Position numbers and translations under genes: made by a program
The notes under the pieces: generated by a model
The model's database searches: none
Seen by the model: only the letters and a program-made list of their open reading frames with translations
Told to the model about the DNA's origin: nothing
Assembly: GCA_938029215.1 (NCBI GenBank)
Contig: CALHFG010000009.1
Location: 1-40,470 of the forward strand
Reading direction: 5' to 3'
Length of the DNA stretch: 40,470 nucleotides
Origin: an uncultured Acidimicrobiales bacterium
GTDB taxonomy: Bacteria; Actinomycetota; Acidimicrobiia; Acidimicrobiales; SZUA-35
In this document: positions 26,026 through 33,038 of the stretch, in pieces
How positions within the stretch are numbered: position 1 is the first letter of the stretch
How the letters are laid out: each line of letters opens with the position of its first letter

Positions 26026-26105
26026 CCAAATTTCGTCCATGACCCACAATTGTTGTGGGTTATGGATGTGAGATCGCACAGTTTGGGGTCTCACACGAAA
26101 TTTGG
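26026..26105. repeat. Nested inverted repeats forming a three-way junction
   Basis: An 80-base non-coding element made of three perfect or near-perfect stems. The outer stem pairs CCAAATTTCG (26026-26035) with CGAAATTTGG (26096-26105). Inside it lies a 13-bp hairpin, 26037-26049 with 26053-26065 (one G-T pair, 3-base loop), and a 7-bp hairpin, 26067-26073 with 26089-26095 (15-base loop). Almost every base except the second loop is paired. It lies between the convergent ends of a sulfotransferase and an M24-fold gene. It could be a bidirectional terminator, a REP/MITE-like element or a structured RNA; it lacks the plain T-tract of an intrinsic terminator. Confidence 0.75.
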
Positions 26106-26134
26106 AGCGAGTCATTGTGGAGCGAGTCATTGTG
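26105..26134. repeat. Perfect 15-bp direct tandem duplication
   Basis: GAGCGAGTCATTGTG occurs twice in a row (26105-26119 and 26120-26134), directly after the right arm of the three-way-junction element. It is outside coding sequence. It may be a slippage duplication or a target-site-like footprint next to a mobile palindrome; only one side of the element carries it. Confidence 0.7.
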
Positions 26135-26164
26135 GACCGGCCCTTCTTTGACGGTCGATCCAAG

Positions 26165-27388
26165 TCACCCCAGCAGGCGCTCGTCGAGCGGGTACGAGGT
26201 CAGCTGCTCGTAGCCGTCCTGGGTCACGAGCACCTGCTCTTCCAACTTCACTCCATCGTGCTCGCCGACGGCACCGACATAGCTCTCGATGCACAACACC
26301 ATTCCCGGTTGCAGAACGTCGTCGTATCGATTCGGTCCGCGGTGTCGAGGGTCGATGCGCGGGTACTCGTCGCACATTCCGACGGCGTGAACGATGCATG
26401 GGTAAGCGAGCTCGTGGAACTCTTCGAGTTGTTCGTAGGACTGTTCCTGAAATTCGAGCAACGTGATGCCCGGCCGGACCAGGGCCCGGTTGTGTTCGAC
26501 CTCGCGGCGCGCGTGGTCGTACAGCTCGCGTTGGCGAGCCGATGGCGATCCGGGCCCGCAGAACAGTGTGCGACTGATGTCGGCAAAGTAGCCGAACGGT
26601 CCGACCATGTCCGTATCGAAGGCAACCAAGTCGCCGGCTTCGAGTCGTCGCGGCGACGCCTCCTGCAACCACGGATTGGTGCGCGGGCCGGAGGCGAGCA
26701 TTCTGCCATCGTGCCAGTCGCCGTCGTTGGCCAGATTGGTGTAGTTCAGCAGGCCCCACAGCTGCAGTTCAGAAACTCCCGGCCGGATGGCCTGCGCCAC
26801 GTGTGCAATCGCATGCTCGGCAACTGCGACCGCCCAGCGCATGCAGGCGATCTCGTCCTCGGACTTGATGAGCCGCGCCCGCTCGGTGACGTTCATCCCA
26901 TCGATAACCTCCACACCACGTTCCTCAAGCGCCTGCACCACCGACGGATTGATGTACTCGAGCGCAACCCGTCGGCGCGTGGCACCGATGTCGTCGAGGT
27001 AGCGAAGGACATCGTCGGCAAGCCGTCCAGAGGCCGCCGCCATGCCCTCGCCGCCGTCGAAGTAGGAGAGCGCATGACCCCGACGCATTTCCGACGCGCG
27101 CAGCATGTCGCCGTAGCCCTCGTAGGCAATCGTCGGCCCATCGAGTGCGATGTACGCATACGTCGTTGGCGTTCGGCTCTGAAACAGCGTGTAGGTGCGG
27201 TAGTCCATCGCGTACCGGAGCGAGACCGGATTATGGATGAGCACCATGTCGGCGTCGCGATCGGCGAGTTCGCTGCGGAGCCGGCCCATCCGGTACTCGT
27301 GCAGCCGATCGTGGTCGATCTCCGGCAGATCCCGAGTAGTCGAAAGCTCGCTCCACAGGTCGTTGGTGACCATCTGGTCTGGATGCAT
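26165..27388 (-). CDS. dddP: M24-fold protein resembling DMSP lyase DddP
   Basis: A 407-residue creatinase/aminopeptidase-P-fold protein. M24 proteins include Xaa-Pro peptidases and DddP, which cleaves dimethylsulfoniopropionate to DMS and acrylate. The dimetal ligands are Asp258 and Asp260 (FDTDM), Asp270 (ADIS), His334, Glu368 (CIES) and Glu383 (KLEEQ). The segment HAVGMCDEYP places Asp340 six residues after His334, where DddP has its catalytic Asp and true peptidases have a different motif. RMLASGPRTNPWLQE and the C-terminal VLVTQDGYEQLTSYPLDERLLG also read like DddP as I recall it. The symbol is tentative, since other M24 proteins are close. A palindromic operator sits 20 bases before the ATG. 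Confidence 0.6.
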   Translation of the reverse strand: MHPDQMVTNDLWSELSTTRDLPEIDHDRLHEYRMGRLRSELADRDADMVLIHNPVSLRYAMDYRTYTLFQSRTPTTYAYIALDGPTIAYEGYGDMLRASEMRRGHALSYFDGGEGMAAASGRLADDVLRYLDDIGATRRRVALEYINPSVVQALEERGVEVIDGMNVTERARLIKSEDEIACMRWAVAVAEHAIAHVAQAIRPGVSELQLWGLLNYTNLANDGDWHDGRMLASGPRTNPWLQEASPRRLEAGDLVAFDTDMVGPFGYFADISRTLFCGPGSPSARQRELYDHARREVEHNRALVRPGITLLEFQEQSYEQLEEFHELAYPCIVHAVGMCDEYPRIDPRHRGPNRYDDVLQPGMVLCIESYVGAVGEHDGVKLEEQVLVTQDGYEQLTSYPLDERLLG

Positions 27389-27408
27389 GCGCCCATCGTC
27401 GCCGCGTT

Positions 27409-27426
27409 ACTGGACGTTCGTCCAGT
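27409..27426. promoter_or_regulatory. Palindromic operator (TetR-like) before the DddP-like gene
   Basis: ACTGGACGTTCGTCCAGT is an 8-bp perfect inverted repeat around a 2-base centre. Its size and symmetry are like operators of TetR-family repressors. It lies 20 bases upstream of the minus-strand start codon at 27388, in the 193-base gap shared with the divergent hydrolase gene, so a bound repressor would be well placed to block the first and perhaps both genes. No TetR regulator gene is in the window. The regulator family is inferred from symmetry only. Confidence 0.6.
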
Positions 27427-27581
27427 CATTAGGCCGCGGCCACCGCAATGCGAGCACGAGGAACCTGCCATCACCGCGCTCGTCTCGACCCCGCAGCCCT
27501 TTCGGCTATCGTCCGCGAAGTGTCAGACTGTCTCACGGAGACCAGTCAACGCTGCCTGGCCGGAGGAAACCACCGACTGAT

Positions 27582-28172
27582 GTGCTGCTGCTACACCATG
27601 CCCTCGGGGTGACATCCGGGATTGAGGCGATCGCCGACGAGCTTCGCTCTGCGGGCCATCAGGTGACGGTGCCTGACCTGTACAACGGCGCCACCTTTGA
27701 CACCGTCGAAGCCGGAGTCGCCCACGCCGAACAGGTCGGCTTCGACACGATCATTGACCGCGGGGTCGCCGCCGCCGAAGGGTTGGACGGCGAGCTGGTG
27801 GTGATTGGTTTCTCGCTGGGTGTTCTACCGGCCCAGAAGCTGGCGCAAACCCGCCCCGGCGTGATCGGCGCAGTGCTATGCCACGGCGCCGTGCCGCTGT
27901 CGATGTTCGGTGAAGGTTGGCCCGACAAGGTTGCTGTGCAAATCCACCTCGTGGAGGCAGACCCCTTCGCTGAGGAGGACCTCGAGGCCGCCCACCAGAT
28001 CGCCGGCGCTGCCCCAGGCGGCGAGCTGTTCCTCTACCCAGGCTCTGGGCACCTCGTCACCGACTACAGCACCGCCGACTACGACCCAGCGTCTGGCCGC
28101 CAGATCATCGAGCGTCTGCTCACCTTCGTCGCTGCCGCGGCGGGCGCGGGTCTACTGGCTCTTAATTCGTAG
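27582..28172 (+). CDS. Dienelactone-hydrolase-like alpha/beta hydrolase
   Basis: A 196-residue alpha/beta hydrolase of the dienelactone hydrolase family. It begins with VLLLHHALGV (oxyanion strand), carries the nucleophile elbow VIGFSLGVLPAQKL with Ser where many family members have Cys, VEADPFAEED with the acid Asp, and GSGHLVTD with the catalytic His. PDLYNGATFDTVEAG is a family mark. The GTG at 27582 is the only reasonable start; GGAGG lies 15 bases upstream, farther than usual. The 3' end overlaps the convergent alkyltransferase-like gene by 21 bases. The substrate is unknown; it need not be a dienelactone. Confidence 0.75.
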   Translation: MLLLHHALGVTSGIEAIADELRSAGHQVTVPDLYNGATFDTVEAGVAHAEQVGFDTIIDRGVAAAEGLDGELVVIGFSLGVLPAQKLAQTRPGVIGAVLCHGAVPLSMFGEGWPDKVAVQIHLVEADPFAEEDLEAAHQIAGAAPGGELFLYPGSGHLVTDYSTADYDPASGRQIIERLLTFVAAAAGAGLLALNS

Positions 28173-28442
28173 TTCGCCCGAACGGTTGGGCTTAACCGTG
28201 TGACCTTCGGAGCGGAGCAGTTCGGCGTGACCCACCGGGTCGCTTGGGTTCAGTCGACCGGACGCAGCAACGACACGCCACCACACCAGGCCCTCGCTTG
28301 TGCGAAGCAGGTTGCCAACCGCTCGAGCCGCACCGGGGAAACCGGCTTCGGCCGCCACTTCGCCGTAGGTGAGAACGTCGCCCGGTTCAGTTTCGCCGAG
28401 GACCCGAAGAACCTCGGCTTCGAAACGACCTTCTTCACTCAC
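28152..28442 (-). CDS. Alkyltransferase-like (ATL) DNA-binding protein
   Basis: A 96-residue protein equal to the DNA-binding domain of O6-methylguanine-DNA methyltransferase. It has VLTYGEVAAEAGFPGAARAVGNLL (helix-turn-helix with the Arg finger region) and LVWWRVVAASGRLNP. The position of the alkyl-accepting Cys in the Pro-Cys-His-Arg motif is taken by Trp-Trp-Arg, as in ATL proteins. These cannot transfer alkyl groups but flag O6-alkylguanine for nucleotide excision repair. The GTG at 28442 overlaps the stop of the HD protein (GTGA), implying coupled translation. The 3' end runs 21 bases into the convergent hydrolase gene. Confidence 0.85.
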   Translation of the reverse strand: MSEEGRFEAEVLRVLGETEPGDVLTYGEVAAEAGFPGAARAVGNLLRTSEGLVWWRVVAASGRLNPSDPVGHAELLRSEGHTVKPNRSGELRIKSQ

Positions 28443-29221
28443 TGGTTCTTGGCCCACCACGCGTCGAGCCGATGTTCCAGCTCGCTTTGAGAGAGTTCGC
28501 CTTCGGTGCGCTTGAGTTCTAAGAGGAACTTCAGTGCCTTTCCTACCTGTGGTCCCCCGTCGAGCCCCAGGTACGACATCACCGCATTGCCGTCCATCTG
28601 TGGCCGCTCCTTGGCCTTGGCGTCGGCGCGGGCCAGATCGACGATGCGTTCTTCAAGCTCATCGATGTGGGCCATCAAACGGGCTTCTTTGGCTCGATTG
28701 CGGGTGGTGCAGTCACAGCGAACCAACTGGTTCAGCTGCCCCAACAGATGACCTGCGTCGCGGGCATAGCGCCGCACCGCCGAGTCGCTCCATCCATCGG
28801 CATAGCCCTTGAACCGACCCGACAGACGCACCAGTTCGGCGACGTCCTTGACGACGGGCTGCTCGAACTCGAGCGCCCGTAGTCGTTTCTTGGTGATCTT
28901 GGCACCGACCGCCTCGTGGTGGCGGAACGTCACGCCCCCGTGTTCAAATGAACGAGTGGCCGGCTTGCCAATGTCGTGAAACAAGGCCGCCAGTCGCAAA
29001 ATTGGGTCGGGTTTGGTCTTACTCGTGACGGCGATCGTGTGAGCCAGCACATCCTTGTGCTTGTGGATCGGATCTTGCTCAAGACGCAGCGCAGGAAGCT
29101 CCGGCACCACGACATCGGCCAGGCCCGAATCACAGAACTCCCACAGGCTTTCGGTGCAATCTTGCGGCGCGAGGGCATCGGTGAGCGCCTGACGCTTTTC
29201 TTCAAGTGTGAGGTCGGACAT
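28439..29221 (-). CDS. Stand-alone HD protein related to CCA tRNA nucleotidyltransferase C-terminus
   Basis: A 260-residue HD-domain phosphohydrolase. It matches only the part of actinobacterial CCA-adding enzymes that follows the nucleotidyltransferase head: VVVPELPALRLEQDPIHKHKD, then LRLAALFHDIGKPATRSF with the His-Asp pair (82-83), FRHHEAVGAKITKKRLRAL, then SDSAVRRYARDAGHLLGQL and DCTTRNRAKEARL. The N-terminal polymerase domain with its GS and DxD motifs is absent, and the first 25 residues are unrelated charged sequence. The protein is complete, not truncated by the window. It starts at an ATG and is coupled to the ATL gene. HD domains cleave phosphodiester or phosphomonoester bonds; the substrate here is unknown. 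Confidence 0.8.
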   Translation of the reverse strand: MSDLTLEEKRQALTDALAPQDCTESLWEFCDSGLADVVVPELPALRLEQDPIHKHKDVLAHTIAVTSKTKPDPILRLAALFHDIGKPATRSFEHGGVTFRHHEAVGAKITKKRLRALEFEQPVVKDVAELVRLSGRFKGYADGWSDSAVRRYARDAGHLLGQLNQLVRCDCTTRNRAKEARLMAHIDELEERIVDLARADAKAKERPQMDGNAVMSYLGLDGGPQVGKALKFLLELKRTEGELSQSELEHRLDAWWAKNQ

Positions 29222-29304
29222 AGGGAGGCTGATCAGGATAGGTCTACGCGGCTCAATGTGAACGCGACTTTTTGCCGATAGGAACCGTCAGAAGGATGAG
29301 ACCC

Positions 29305-29325
29305 ATGAGAGAAACGAAACAATGA
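29305..29325 (+). promoter_or_regulatory. Micro-ORF leader coupled to the 252-aa membrane gene
   Basis: A six-codon frame, MRETKQ, begins at 29305 with AAGGA eight bases upstream. Its TGA overlaps the ATG of the next gene (AATGA). The main gene has no Shine-Dalgarno site of its own, so ribosomes could reach it by termination-reinitiation. A longer version starting at the in-frame ATG at 29296 would encode nine residues. The alternative is that this is a chance overlap. Confidence 0.35.
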
Positions 29326-30080
29326 AACGAGTACTTGCCGGTATTGCGGTAGGAGTTGTTGGCGTTGCCGTTCTCATCGCGACCACTGGCTCGCTGAGCT
29401 TTACCTGGCCCTGGAACATCGTTCCCGACGTCAATGAGGTACAGGTAGATCTGCAGCTGCCAACCGAGGCTCGTATCGTCAGCGTCGAGCCAATCATGCT
29501 CGATTGCCGCGCTCGGGTGCATGCCGAAGTCCCCATTTCAGGAACTCGTGAACACGCACTGTTCAACCAGGTTTACCGAACCGACACCATCGAAATGGTC
29601 GCGATCGGCGACGTCGATACTTGCGTCGACGGCGGCGCCGCCCGAGTTCTGCGCCGGTCCGACGGGACCACAGAAATCGTCATTCCGGCCGAGTCGATCA
29701 AGTTCGTACGACCACGAGTCAACGCCGTTGACACCGCCGCCTCGGTTTCGGTTTCCAAGGGCCTCCTCGGCAAGGCGACCGACGTGTTCCCCTGGGTAAG
29801 CGATGATCTGGGCCTCACCCCGACCGCATATGCCTATAGCCAGAACGTCATCGGCTCCAGCAGCTGCATGCAGACCGCCTTCACGGTGACCGAAGGACTC
29901 ATCACCGACGCGTATCGCCAACAGTTCATCGATCAGGGCGCCAGCGCCGACAAGTTGACCGTGCGCATCGACGGCGAACCAAACTTCGACGATCCAGAAC
30001 CGATCTACATGGGCGACGGTGTCGAGATGTCGGTTGGCGAGGGCTCGGTCAGCTGTATCGCCGACGATGACCTGAGCTAG
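29322..30080 (+). CDS. Membrane-anchored protein of unknown function, 252 aa
   Basis: One N-terminal hydrophobic helix (about residues 4-24) acts as a signal anchor or uncleaved signal. The rest is soluble and probably outside the cell. The region about 40-160 has alternating strands and includes DCRARVHAEVPIS, GTTEIVIPAESIKFVRPRV and several Asp/Thr turns. It has only a few cysteines, which could form disulfides. It resembles DUF4230-like proteins in layout, but I would not assign it. The C-terminal part (about 175-245) reads AYSQNVIGSSSCMQTAF, then helix and acidic tail. It is divergent from the HD gene and convergent with the Thr-rich protein. Confidence 0.68.
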   Translation: MKRVLAGIAVGVVGVAVLIATTGSLSFTWPWNIVPDVNEVQVDLQLPTEARIVSVEPIMLDCRARVHAEVPISGTREHALFNQVYRTDTIEMVAIGDVDTCVDGGAARVLRRSDGTTEIVIPAESIKFVRPRVNAVDTAASVSVSKGLLGKATDVFPWVSDDLGLTPTAYAYSQNVIGSSSCMQTAFTVTEGLITDAYRQQFIDQGASADKLTVRIDGEPNFDDPEPIYMGDGVEMSVGEGSVSCIADDDLS

Positions 30081-30095
30081 CAGGCCGGCGCTCGC

Positions 30096-30521
30096 CTACG
30101 GCGCAACCGTCCATGTCGGCGGAGCGAATGTGCGCGGTGGCTGCGTCGGCGCAGGAGTCGTGGGCGGGCTGGTGGTCGTCGGACGGCGGGTTGTCGCCGG
30201 ACGCCGGGTCGTCACAACCTTCTTCGCAGTGGTCGGCGGAGCGGTCGTCGTGGTTGTCGTGGTTGTTGTCGGCGCTGCGGTTGTGGTTGTCGGCGCTGCG
30301 GTTGTGGTTGTGGTCGGTGCTGCCGTTGTTGAAGTGGTCGAGGTCGAGGGGGCAGGCGCTTCGGTGACCCGAACCACCTGGGTGGTCGTCGTTCCGCCAT
30401 CGGCGTCCAGAATGTCGACGCTGCCGGTGCGATCTCGGCTGAGGCCCACGAACAACAAGCCAACGGCGATGAGTCCAACGACGGCGACCATGAATACTTC
30501 GGCTCGTTTGAATTCGCTCAT
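30096..30521 (-). CDS. Thr/Pro-rich membrane-anchored protein, 141 aa
   Basis: A short cytoplasmic start (MSEFKRAEVF), one membrane helix (about 10-28), then a long outer part that is almost all Thr, Pro, Ala and Ser from about residue 48 to the end, with short runs of four to nine Thr. This looks like a mucin-like stalk with no folded head. The plus strand shows repeats such as GTTGTGGTTGTCGGCGCTGCG overlapping itself in that region. The ATG at 30521 has a very strong GGAGGTGA site in front. It could be a surface spacer or an O-glycosylated protein. The function is not known. Confidence 0.7.
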   Translation of the reverse strand: MSEFKRAEVFMVAVVGLIAVGLLFVGLSRDRTGSVDILDADGGTTTTQVVRVTEAPAPSTSTTSTTAAPTTTTTAAPTTTTAAPTTTTTTTTTAPPTTAKKVVTTRRPATTRRPTTTSPPTTPAPTQPPRTFAPPTWTVAP

Positions 30522-30658
30522 GACTTCACCTCCACGTCGATTGATCTGCCCTATAAGAATGGCCGCTGAACGCAAGCTTGACTAGATCTGAGCTGGGTTT
30601 ACCCAATGCGTTGGGGTCGTCCTGACCACGCGCCCTCGGGAACTACCCAAAATCGCTT

Positions 30659-30687
30659 TTGCTCATTGTGACTAGCGTCACTAGGTT
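30659..30687 (+). promoter_or_regulatory. Candidate promoter with palindrome in the spacer
   Basis: TTGCTC (30659-30664) and TAGGTT (30682-30687) are 17 bases apart and make a plausible -35/-10 pair. The spacer contains GTGACTAGCGTCAC (30668-30681), with 5-bp arms GTGAC and GTCAC. A protein bound there would sit between the two promoter elements. It lies about 35 bases before the start of the flavin-dependent monooxygenase gene, which has a good AAGGAG site. Regulator unknown. Confidence 0.35.
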
Positions 30688-30721
30688 GACGGTGCGGCCT
30701 ATTCACAACCAAGGAGACAAC

Positions 30722-31891
30722 ATGCGCATGCGTTTTGGAACATTTATGGCTCCGTTCCACGCCCCGGAGCACAACCCCACCCTGTCGCTAGAACAGGACC
30801 TTGATCTGATCGAACACATGGACAGACTTGGTTTCGATGAAGCGTGGATCGGCGAACACCATTCGGCGGGCAGTGAGATCATTGCCTCGCCGGAGATCTT
30901 CATCGCCTCTGCAGCAGCCCGCACCAAGAACATCAAGCTGGGAACGGGCGTGGTGTCGCTTCCGTACCACAACCCTTTGTGGACCGCGGAACGAATGGTG
31001 CTTCTCGACCACCTCACGCGCGGCCGCATCATGCTTGGCGTTGGACCGGGAGCCCTTCCCACCGACGCGGCGATGTTGGGACTCGAACCGCAAGAGATGC
31101 GACCGCTGCTCCATGAGTACATGCAGATCGTGATGCAGTTGTTGACCACCGACGAGCCCGTCAACTACTCCTCGGACCGGCTCACACTGAAGGATGCCCG
31201 CCTCCACCTTCGCCCCTATTCCGAACCGTTGTTCGACATAGCTGTCGCCGCCGTGGCATCTCCATCGGGAGCCAAACTGGCTGGCCAATACGGTGCCGGC
31301 GTTCTGAGCCTCGGCGCAACCGTGGCGGTCGGGATGGACGTGCTCGCCCACCATTGGACGATTCAGGAAGAGGTCGCGGCGAAGCACGGCCAGGTTGCCG
31401 ATCGGGAAAAGTGGCGACTCGTGGGCTTGATGCATCTCGCCGAAACCGAAGAGGAAGCCCGACGCGACGTGGAGTACGGCATCACCCAGTGGTTCCGCTA
31501 TTTCCAGAACGTTGCGGCCTTCCCACAGATGGCGGTCGAGGGAGGCGACATCGACGAGATGGTCAACTTCGTCAATGGCGGCCTTGGCGTTGTCGGCACG
31601 CCCGATCAGGCGATTGCCCAGATTGAAGAGCTCATCGAGCAAAGCAACGGTGGCTTCGGTGCCTACTTACAACTGGCCCACAACTGGGCGAACCCGCAAG
31701 CGACGAAGAAGAGCTGGGAGCTGTTTGCTCGCCACGTCATGCCGCGATTCCAAGGTGCTGGCAGCAGCCTGGTCGGTGCCGCCGAGCGGGCGGAGAAGCG
31801 TCGGCCCGAACTGGCTGAGAAGCAGTTGATCGCCGTTGACGAAGCGACCGCGCGCTACGAAGCCGAGCGCGAGGACATCGTGTTGGCCTAG
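30722..31891 (+). CDS. LLM-class flavin-dependent monooxygenase (limonene-1,2-monooxygenase-like)
   Basis: A 389-residue bacterial-luciferase-fold enzyme. The N-terminus shows RFGTFMAPFHAPEHNPTLSLE, then DRLGFDEAWIGEHHSAG (about 35-51), IKLGTGVVSLPYHNPLW (about 73-89), TRGRIMLGVGPGALPTDA and a long C-terminal extension. This order fits the FMN-dependent group that includes LimB limonene monooxygenase, which needs a separate flavin reductase; none is adjacent. The ATG is preceded by AAGGAG. Its codon use matches the window. The natural substrate (a terpene, alkane or sulfonate) cannot be read from sequence. Confidence 0.82.
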   Translation: MRMRFGTFMAPFHAPEHNPTLSLEQDLDLIEHMDRLGFDEAWIGEHHSAGSEIIASPEIFIASAAARTKNIKLGTGVVSLPYHNPLWTAERMVLLDHLTRGRIMLGVGPGALPTDAAMLGLEPQEMRPLLHEYMQIVMQLLTTDEPVNYSSDRLTLKDARLHLRPYSEPLFDIAVAAVASPSGAKLAGQYGAGVLSLGATVAVGMDVLAHHWTIQEEVAAKHGQVADREKWRLVGLMHLAETEEEARRDVEYGITQWFRYFQNVAAFPQMAVEGGDIDEMVNFVNGGLGVVGTPDQAIAQIEELIEQSNGGFGAYLQLAHNWANPQATKKSWELFARHVMPRFQGAGSSLVGAAERAEKRRPELAEKQLIAVDEATARYEAEREDIVLA

Positions 31892-31919
31892 CGGCTGAAT
31901 CGAGGCTGAACATCTGACG

Positions 31920-31947
31920 TTGTGAGAAATGGCCTGTGCCCTACTGT
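31920..31947 (+). promoter_or_regulatory. Candidate promoter of the rhomboid operon
   Basis: TTGTGA (31920-31925) and TACTGT (31942-31947) are separated by 16 bases; the second fits the actinobacterial TAnnnT -10. The rhomboid ATG follows seven bases after the -10, so transcripts from this promoter would be leaderless or nearly so. A GGAGGT lies between -10 and ATG, which could serve transcripts from further upstream. Confidence 0.35.
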
Positions 31948-31953
31948 GGAGGT

Positions 31954-32625
31954 ATGGCACAGGCCCAACCATCCTCACCTCGATCGGCCGGACAGCGGTT
32001 CTCGTCGACCGTTGTGATGGCCGCGTCGGTTCTCGGATCGATCGTCGCGCTTTGGTGGGTAATCGAGATTCTCGATACCTACCTCCTCAACGACTGGCTT
32101 CAGGGCAACGGAATTCAGCCTCGTCAACCTCGTGGTCTCGACGGAATCTTGTGGGCGCCATTTCTTCATAGCGACTTCGGCCACGTGATGTCGAACACGT
32201 TCCCGTTCCTCATTCTGTCCGGACTCATCTTGCTACGTGGGTTCCGGCGATGGCTCACTATCACGATCATCGGTCTGTCTCTGGGCGGGTTTCTCACCTG
32301 GCTCCTAGCGTTTGAGGGCCGAAGCAATCACATCGGCGCTAGCGGGGTCGTCTTCGCCTACTTCGGTGCGCTGTTCGGAGCCGCCTTCTTCGAACGAAAG
32401 CCGGCCGCCTTCGCACCAGCGATCGTTGCGATGGTGATGTACACCACCACCGTCGTCGTTGGCCTCGTTCCCCAGGCGTTCGTTTCGTGGGAGGGCCATT
32501 TGGCTGGTTTCGTTAGCGGAATCGTTGCGGCGAAGCTGCTGGCCGATGAACGACCCCCTCGCAAAGATCCAGACGCCGACATCGAGAAGTACTTCGGCAC
32601 CGACGAACCGTGGCTTACTTCATGA
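31954..32625 (+). CDS. Rhomboid family intramembrane serine protease
   Basis: A 223-residue polytopic membrane protein with about six hydrophobic helices. The rhomboid catalytic pair is intact: Ser130 in HIGASGVVFAYFG and His182 in WEGHLAGFVSG. The upstream PFLHSDFGHVMSN (about 69-81) holds the His and Asn of the oxyanion site. It cleaves transmembrane substrates inside the bilayer; the substrate here is unknown. An acidic soluble tail (about 196-223) follows the last helix. The ATG at 31954 is preferred, with GGAGGT right before. Its stop overlaps the next start (ATGA). Confidence 0.88.
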   Translation: MAQAQPSSPRSAGQRFSSTVVMAASVLGSIVALWWVIEILDTYLLNDWLQGNGIQPRQPRGLDGILWAPFLHSDFGHVMSNTFPFLILSGLILLRGFRRWLTITIIGLSLGGFLTWLLAFEGRSNHIGASGVVFAYFGALFGAAFFERKPAAFAPAIVAMVMYTTTVVVGLVPQAFVSWEGHLAGFVSGIVAAKLLADERPPRKDPDADIEKYFGTDEPWLTS

Positions 32626-33038
32626 CCACCGATGCCAACATCACAGAACACCACGGCCGGTGCTATTGCGGCCGCGTCGACTACACGGTGGCGGGACCGC
32701 TGCGAGACGTCGTCGATTGTCACTGCGAGCGTTGCCGCCGCATCACCGGCCACCACATTGCAGCTACCCAGATCGAACGAGACAAGCTCTCGCTCAACGA
32801 GTCCAGCACGCTGAAGTGGTTCCATCCCGACGACGACCCCAACGTTGGCTACGGCTTCTGTGCGAACTGCGGGTCCAGCCTTTTCTGGCGTGAGTCCGAC
32901 GACTGTGAACGGTGGTCTATCTGCGCCGGAACGCTAGATCACCCCACGGGAATGAAGACATCCCTGATCCTGTTTGCCGACGAAGCTGCCGACTACCACC
33001 GCCTCGACCCGAACGTCGAGCAGCTAGCGACCGAATAA
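32622..33038 (+). CDS. GFA (glutathione-dependent formaldehyde-activating) family protein
   Basis: A 138-residue zinc protein of the GFA/CENP-V fold. All expected zinc ligands are present: Cys14 and Cys16 (RCYCG), Cys33, Cys35 and Cys38 (DCHCERC), and Cys80 and Cys83 (FCANCG). RKITGHH-type and WSICAGTLD segments follow the usual order. The family name comes from a disputed activity on formaldehyde-glutathione adducts; many members have other roles, and actinobacteria of this kind often lack glutathione. Its ATG overlaps the rhomboid stop, and the arfB start follows its stop with no gap. Confidence 0.85.
   Translation: MTTDANITEHHGRCYCGRVDYTVAGPLRDVVDCHCERCRRITGHHIAATQIERDKLSLNESSTLKWFHPDDDPNVGYGFCANCGSSLFWRESDDCERWSICAGTLDHPTGMKTSLILFADEAADYHRLDPNVEQLATE

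Noticed and set aside
26102..27580. Long plus-strand frame of about 490 codons antisense to the DddP-like gene
   Set aside because: It is the mirror of a well-supported M24-fold gene in high-GC DNA, has no domain and crosses a palindromic operator.
30230..30350. Tandem repeats as a non-coding element
   Set aside because: They are explained by Thr/Ala/Pro codons of the stalk protein on the minus strand.
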